From Proteobacteria bacterium UBA3588 (GTDB taxonomy: Bacteria > Pseudomonadota > Gammaproteobacteria > Thiohalomonadales > Thiohalomonadaceae): a stretch of 10,346 bases of DNA. A program made the translations under genes and the position numbers. Location: the NCBI GenBank assembly GCA_002376325.1, contig DFMR01000042.1:6171-16516 (forward strand), read 5' to 3'. Of this stretch, positions 6,643 to 10,346 are shown piece by piece (the first letter of the stretch is position 1; every line of letters begins with the position of its first letter). The notes beneath the pieces are model-generated. The model had not been told where the DNA came from. It made no database searches and saw only the letters and a program-made list of their open reading frames with translations.

Positions 6643-6948
6643 ATGAACAGAAATGCATCCTACACGGGCATCGACAACGACAGACACGGCGGCATGACCT
6701 CGGTCGGCAATATCATTCGCGACGCATGGATGTTCGGCCTGCTGCCGGAGGAGGAGAGATGCGAGGGCTGGAGCTACGATCGCATGGAACAGCTCTATGA
6801 TCGGGTAAGCAGGGCTTGGGAACCCTATGGACACCTAGTGTCACAATTGCCGCCCGAACTGCGAGAACGCCACCAGCGCATATATGATCAGGCGGTACAA
6901 CACGCTCGTGCAGTTGGCTGGGATCCCGAACTGGGCGACGACGACTGA
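6643..6948 (+). CDS. Unknown 101-aa acidic protein, only plus-strand gene in the window
   Basis: I do not recognise this protein. It is soluble and charged, without a signal peptide. It reads GNIIRDAWMFGLLPEEERC near 22-40, then EGWSYDRMEQLYDRVSRAWEPYG, then LPPELRERHQRIYDQAV, and ends in an acidic DPELGDDD. It is probably mostly helical, with several tryptophans and a single cysteine. Amino-acid composition and ordered motifs make it look like a real gene and not a shadow: there is no competing gene on the opposite strand here. The ribosome site is weak (GGTAAC about 7 nt upstream). Its stop is one base from the stop of the convergent 131-aa gene, and its start is divergent from the 134-aa gene, so it sits inverted between the two paralogues. 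A function in the same process is only guilt by association. Confidence 0.75.
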   Translation: MNRNASYTGIDNDRHGGMTSVGNIIRDAWMFGLLPEEERCEGWSYDRMEQLYDRVSRAWEPYGHLVSQLPPELRERHQRIYDQAVQHARAVGWDPELGDDD

Positions 6949-6949
6949 G

Positions 6950-7345
6950 TCACTCCTTCGGCGACAGCGGTGTCACCGATCCCGCCGCAGCGGCGCCCAG
7001 CTTCTGCGCCACCACCGCAAGCGCATCATCCAGCACGGTCTGCACGATCATGCCGGCGTGGCCGTGGTAATAACGCAGCCGGCATCGCACCGGCGCCTGC
7101 AACTGCTGCCGTCCTGCCGATTCGAAACGGGTCCAGGCGATCACCGGCAGGTCGTCCATGGTCCGATCGACGCAGACCCAGCTTTCCCGGCTCAGCAACA
7201 AATCCAAGCCGCGCAGGTGGCGTAATTCCATGCGCAACGGCTCGCCCAGACGCAGTAGCGCCAAACGGATGCGGTTAAACTGCGCGGCATCGACTTCGGC
7301 GTCGATTACCCACAGCGCCGGCACGTCGTCGATGCGTGATTTCAT
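6950..7345 (-). CDS. Unknown 131-aa protein, paralogue of the 134-aa protein at 6113-6517
   Basis: I do not recognise this family. The protein starts MKSRIDDVPALWVID and has no signal peptide or membrane helix. It shares the core of the 134-aa protein: FNRIRLALLRLGEPL near 23-37, HLRGLDLLL, WVCVDRTMDDLPVIAWTRF near 56-74 and YYHGHAG near 92, with about 37% identity by eye. Its tail is alanine-rich and ends SPKE. The start was chosen at 7345 because a strong AGGAGG lies 5 nt upstream; the ATG at 7405 would overlap the upstream spacer and has no such site. It follows cbbO copy B by only 63 bp with no terminator seen, so it is probably in a cbbQ-cbbO operon. That makes it a candidate accessory protein of the activase or of RuBisCO. 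Confidence 0.85.
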   Translation of the reverse strand: MKSRIDDVPALWVIDAEVDAAQFNRIRLALLRLGEPLRMELRHLRGLDLLLSRESWVCVDRTMDDLPVIAWTRFESAGRQQLQAPVRCRLRYYHGHAGMIVQTVLDDALAVVAQKLGAAAAGSVTPLSPKE

Positions 7346-7408
7346 CGAACCTCCTGCCGAGTTGCCACACTCTCCCGGGACAGGAAGCTGCGGCCATGGC
7401 ACCACCGA

Positions 7409-9733
7409 TCAGCGCGTCAGGCTGGCAAACAGCAGCGGCAATTTCTCCGGCAGGCGCTGCACGTGATCGATGACAGTGTAGTTGTTGGCACCGAAGATGC
7501 GTTTCACATAATTATCAGCATTGGGGTCCAAGGTTAGACAGTAGGCCATCACCCCCTTGGCCGCCAGCTCATCCACCGCCTTGCGCGCATCGCGGCGCAG
7601 GTGTTGCGGGTCGCGCTCGTCGATGTCGGCCGGTTCGCCGTCGGTGATCACCAACAGCAGCTTTTTGCGCTCCGGCTGGCGCAGCAGGTGCTGCCCGCTA
7701 TGGCGCATGGCGGCGCCCATGCGGGTGGAGAGCCCGCCCTGCATCCCGGCCAGGCGCGACTTCGCCTCGTCGTCGAAGCGCTGGTTGAAATGCTTGAAAC
7801 CGTAATACTGCACATCGTGGCGGCCATCGGAGGCGAAGCCGTGGATGGCGAAGGGGTCGCCGATGCCGTTGATCGCGGTGGCCACCAGGGCGCACGCCTC
7901 GCGGGTCAGCGCCAGCACGCTCTTGTCGCTACCCTCCACCGCTTCGTTGGTGGACGCCGACAGGTCGAGCAACACCAGCACCGCCAGGTCGCGGCGGTTG
8001 ATCACGTTGCGCATGGTGATGCGCGGGTTGGGCTGGCGCCCCATGCGGATCGCGATCATCGCATCCACCGCGGCGTTGACGTCGATCTCGTCGCCGTCCT
8101 CCATGTTGCGCCGGCGGGTGACGCCCTCCGGCGTCAGCAGATCGATGATCTGCTTGATGCGGTGCGCCACAGGTTTGTGTTCGAGGATGATGCGATCGAT
8201 GGCGTCCGCCTGGCCGCGCGGCTGACGCCGCTCGTACAGCGTCACCCAGTCGGGGCGGTAGAGCTGCACCTGGTAGTCCCATTCGTGGTAGTGATAGGGA
8301 TCGGAGATCGGCTCCTTGCCCTCCAGCTCGTTGATGGTGCAGCCCTCCTGGTCGAGCCAGAACGGCGTCTCCAGGGTCCAGATCTCCTGGGCATCGTCGC
8401 CCGCCAGTTCGCAGTCGAGCTCGTTGACCATCTCCAGCACGCTCGCCTTGCGCCGCACCTGACGGCGCTGTCCGGCCAAAGCGGCGCCCTGTTCCCAGGA
8501 GAACTCCTCGAATTCCCAGACGAAGCGGTTGTCGTCGCGGTAGGGAATGCGCAGCGACTGCAACACCCGCAGGCTCGGCACGTCGCGGCGCGCGGCGAAG
8601 ACGTTGAACAGCTCCAGCCCCAGGTGCCAGGAGAACTGGCCGTCGTCCTTGTTGGCCTCGATGTTGGCGTGGAACTTCTCCGTTATGACATTGACCTGCG
8701 CGTCGTCGCTGCGCGCCGTGGGATCGAGTAGCATCAGCGCAGCACGTTCCAGCATCGTCACCGTCGGGTGCTCCGCCTTGCCGTCATGCTCCAATGACAA
8801 CAACGACAGCCACAGCTTCTTCAGGCCGGGGAATGCCTGCACCGCGTTGTACTCGACGCGCGCATCCTCCAGCATGCCGATAAAAAACATCTGGGCCGGG
8901 CTCATCTGTTCTGCCGAAATCGGCGCGCTGGTGTAGCACAGATGCGCCCCCATGTGCGCCGCGGCGGCGCGATAGAGTTCCAGGCCGCTGATGCCGGCGC
9001 AATCGTCCAGCGCATCCGGCAGATGGATCACATGCTTGTCGATGTAGGGCTTGAAGCCTTCATGATCGGCCGCAGTGGGACGCAAAAAAAAGTCGCGGCC
9101 CCACAGCGCGCGCAGATAGAAATTCAGTTTGCGCTGGATGTCGACGAACAGCGTGCCGCGCCGCTCTTTTTGCAACATGGCGACGCTGTCGCTGGTCTTG
9201 AGATCGAAATAGGCGACCAGATTGTTGAGGTCGCGGCGATAGGCCTCGGCACCGAAAAAGGCCCAGCGGCGCAGGCCGCTCAGGGTCAGTTTCGACAGCA
9301 GCTCGTCAACGTGATTGAGCATCGGCCGCAGCCCGCGCGCGGCGCGCGCCGAGAGTTGGTGCACCAGATTGAGATAGCCGCGCAGCAACTCCGGATCGCC
9401 CAGGCGACGCGCCGCGGTGGGCAGGCTGCCGAACAGCAATGCGATCACCTCGCCGGAGGTCATGGAGGAGAGCTTGAGCGCGGCATTGAGACAGTCGCGG
9501 ATCACGTCGTCGCCGCACTCCTTCACCACCAGCGGCATCTCCTGCAGGAAGCTGATCACCAGGTCGTGGCCGCGGCCGAGATCGCACAGCCCCTTGGCGC
9601 CGTCCATGTACTCCTGCAGGCCGGCCGGCGACATGATGCGCGCCGCCTCGTGGAAGGTGGCCTCCAGCGTATCCTTGATCTCCGGCGCCGCCTGTTGCAG
9701 ACAGTCGCGATAATCGTCCAGCGTAATGGTCAT
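7409..9733 (-). CDS. cbbO: CbbO-type RuBisCO activase adaptor, VWA domain protein, copy B
   Basis: Full-length CbbO (774 aa), the adaptor that bridges the CbbQ hexamer and RuBisCO. The helical N-terminal part starts MTITLDDYRDCLQQAAPE. A middle block has LQKERRGTLFVD, HMGAH at 260-264 and LEDARVE (288-294). A YRPDWVTLYERR segment (about 492-503) follows, then the C-terminal VWA domain (about 583-774). Its MIDAS residues are D590, S592 and S594 in DLSAS, T670 in LSTRMG and D698 in ITDGEP, so the metal site is complete. The start was set at 9733, where AGAGG lies about 8 nt upstream. An in-frame ATG at 9784 would extend the protein into a repeat element and is rejected. It follows cbbQ copy B across a 262-bp repeat-filled gap and precedes the 131-aa gene. 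It has diverged strongly from copy A. NorD is the alternative; RuBisCO context favours CbbO. Confidence 0.9.
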   Translation of the reverse strand: MTITLDDYRDCLQQAAPEIKDTLEATFHEAARIMSPAGLQEYMDGAKGLCDLGRGHDLVISFLQEMPLVVKECGDDVIRDCLNAALKLSSMTSGEVIALLFGSLPTAARRLGDPELLRGYLNLVHQLSARAARGLRPMLNHVDELLSKLTLSGLRRWAFFGAEAYRRDLNNLVAYFDLKTSDSVAMLQKERRGTLFVDIQRKLNFYLRALWGRDFFLRPTAADHEGFKPYIDKHVIHLPDALDDCAGISGLELYRAAAAHMGAHLCYTSAPISAEQMSPAQMFFIGMLEDARVEYNAVQAFPGLKKLWLSLLSLEHDGKAEHPTVTMLERAALMLLDPTARSDDAQVNVITEKFHANIEANKDDGQFSWHLGLELFNVFAARRDVPSLRVLQSLRIPYRDDNRFVWEFEEFSWEQGAALAGQRRQVRRKASVLEMVNELDCELAGDDAQEIWTLETPFWLDQEGCTINELEGKEPISDPYHYHEWDYQVQLYRPDWVTLYERRQPRGQADAIDRIILEHKPVAHRIKQIIDLLTPEGVTRRRNMEDGDEIDVNAAVDAMIAIRMGRQPNPRITMRNVINRRDLAVLVLLDLSASTNEAVEGSDKSVLALTREACALVATAINGIGDPFAIHGFASDGRHDVQYYGFKHFNQRFDDEAKSRLAGMQGGLSTRMGAAMRHSGQHLLRQPERKKLLLVITDGEPADIDERDPQHLRRDARKAVDELAAKGVMAYCLTLDPNADNYVKRIFGANNYTVIDHVQRLPEKLPLLFASLTR

Positions 9734-9758
9734 AATTCGAACCTCTACAACTACTGCC

Positions 9759-9867
9759 TTAACCGCAACGTATGCAAAGGACACGAAGTAAAATGCGCGT
9801 CACTCTCCCATCCCACACAACTATTCATGTCCATCCCTTTGCGATACGCCGCGCACTTCGCGATTAA
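9759..9867. repeat. Inverted-repeat element 1 between cbbQ and cbbO copy B
   Basis: Non-coding. The left arm (9759-9792) starts TTAACCGCAACGTATGC. The right arm (9835-9867), reverse-complemented, starts TTAATCGCGAAGTGCGC. They match at 12 of the first 17 positions and then drift. The middle has no ORF of note. The arms belong to the same AACCGC-AAGTACGCAAAG repeat family as element 2, immediately to the right. This is probably a degenerate miniature element; no transposase is nearby. Confidence 0.5.
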
Positions 9868-9876
9868 TCTTCTTTC

Positions 9877-9981
9877 TACCGCCAAGTACGCGAAGTTCTC
9901 GAAGTAAACACATATCCCCATTTTCTGCGACGGAACGACGCATAGCATTCCTTAGCGTTACTTTGCGTACTTAGCGGTTAA
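9877..9981. repeat. Inverted-repeat element 2 between cbbQ and cbbO copy B
   Basis: The left arm (9877-9908) carries ACCGCCAAGTACGCGAAGT, and the right arm (9951-9981), reverse-complemented, carries ACCGCTAAGTACGCAAAGT: 17 of 19 positions agree. The element ends about 15 bp past the cbbQ stop codon. With element 1 it forms a tandem pair of roughly 105-110 bp units filling the Q-O gap. It is seen directly; mobility is inferred from the terminal inverted repeats. Confidence 0.6.
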
Positions 9982-9995
9982 TCTTTTTCCTGCCT

Positions 9996-10346
9996 TCATT
10001 GCACAAAAAACGTCGCCACGGCGGCGTCCAGCGTCTCGCGCATGTCCGGGTCGTCGGTGAGCGGACGCACCAGGGTCATGCTGCACGCAGCCACCGGCTC
10101 GACGCCCTTGGCGATCAACTGGCCGGCGTAGACCAGCAGTCGTGTCGAAATGCCTTCGTCCAGGCCGTGCCCCTTGAGGTTGCGCGCACGCTGGGCGATC
10201 TGCACCAGCTTGGCCGCGGTGGCGTTGTCGACGCCGGTCTCGGTCGCGACGATCTCGGTCTCGATCGCCTCGTCCGGATAGTCGAAATCAAGTGCGCCGA
10301 AGCGCTGCTTGGTCGACTGCTTCAGATCCTTCATCAGGCTCTGATA
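9996..10346 (-). CDS. cbbQ: CbbQ, MoxR-family AAA+ ATPase, copy B (N-terminal part outside window)
   Basis: The last 116 residues of a second CbbQ-type AAA+ ATPase, which powers RuBisCO reactivation with CbbO. The visible part begins YQSLMKDLKQSTKQRF, just after where sensor 1 would lie, and includes the candidate arginine finger in STKQRF and the lid motif NLKGHGLDEGISTRLLVYA. It aligns almost without gaps to residues 153-267 of copy A, with about 65% identity by eye. Walker A and B lie beyond the right edge and cannot be checked. It is upstream of and codirectional with cbbO copy B, so the two form a second Q-O pair. What precedes it is not visible; cbbLS or another RuBisCO gene is a reasonable expectation. 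Confidence 0.9.
   Translation of the reverse strand, partial: YQSLMKDLKQSTKQRFGALDFDYPDEAIETEIVATETGVDNATAAKLVQIAQRARNLKGHGLDEGISTRLLVYAGQLIAKGVEPVAACSMTLVRPLTDDPDMRETLDAAVATFFVQ

Noticed and set aside
9734..9784. N-terminal extension of cbbO copy B to an ATG at 9784
   Set aside because: The extra 17 residues are encoded by a repeat arm and have no ribosome site; the ATG at 9733 has AGAGG at good spacing.
7601..9907. Two long plus-strand ORFs (7601-8731 and 8942-9907)
   Set aside because: Shadows of cbbO copy B on the opposite strand; the second also runs through the repeat elements.

Overview
The window is part of a GC-rich chromosomal locus for Calvin-cycle CO2 fixation. It centres on a complete form II RuBisCO gene (cbbM, minus strand, 4510-5889). 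Two CbbQ/CbbO-type RuBisCO activase gene pairs bracket it, and both are cut by the window edges. The form II enzyme, the duplicated MoxR AAA+/VWA activase pairs, a Lig E-type periplasmic DNA ligase and a DUF5062-like small protein together suggest a proteobacterial chemolithoautotroph, most likely a sulfur-oxidising gammaproteobacterium. The taxonomic call is inference; there is no rRNA or other marker here.

All genes but one lie on the minus strand, so transcription runs right to left. From the right edge: the 3' part of cbbQ (copy B, 9996-10346); a 262-bp gap filled with two inverted-repeat elements; full-length cbbO (copy B, 7409-9733); and a 131-aa protein of unknown function (6950-7345). 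Next comes the only plus-strand gene, a 101-aa unknown (6643-6948) that meets the 131-aa gene tail to tail with one base between stops. Then follow a second, 134-aa unknown (6113-6517) that is a clear paralogue of the 131-aa protein, the cbbM control region (5890-6112), and cbbM with a textbook intrinsic terminator. Beyond the terminator lie a DUF5062-like gene (3998-4258), a secreted Lig E ligase (3053-3922), cbbQ copy A (2137-2940), a 200-bp inverted-repeat element, and cbbO copy A (1871 down to the left edge, C-terminus missing).

CbbM fixes CO2. CbbQ (hexameric AAA+ motor) and CbbO (VWA adaptor) remove inhibitory sugar phosphates from RuBisCO. The two CbbQ copies are about 65% identical over the shared C-terminal part, while the CbbO copies are far more diverged. 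That fits one pair serving form II and the other possibly a form I enzyme outside the window. The cbbM upstream region carries a near-perfect 12/13-bp inverted repeat with TNA-N7/8-TNA spacing. It overlaps the -35 of a plausible sigma-70 promoter, as expected for a CbbR (LysR-type) operator. A six-codon leader ORF with a perfect Shine-Dalgarno sequence sits between that promoter and cbbM.

The least explained items are the two paralogous 131/134-aa proteins with the inverted 101-aa gene between them, and the inverted-repeat elements occupying the same Q-O gap in both activase pairs. No gene-free stretch exceeds about 265 bp. No tRNA, rRNA, CRISPR array or transposase gene was seen.
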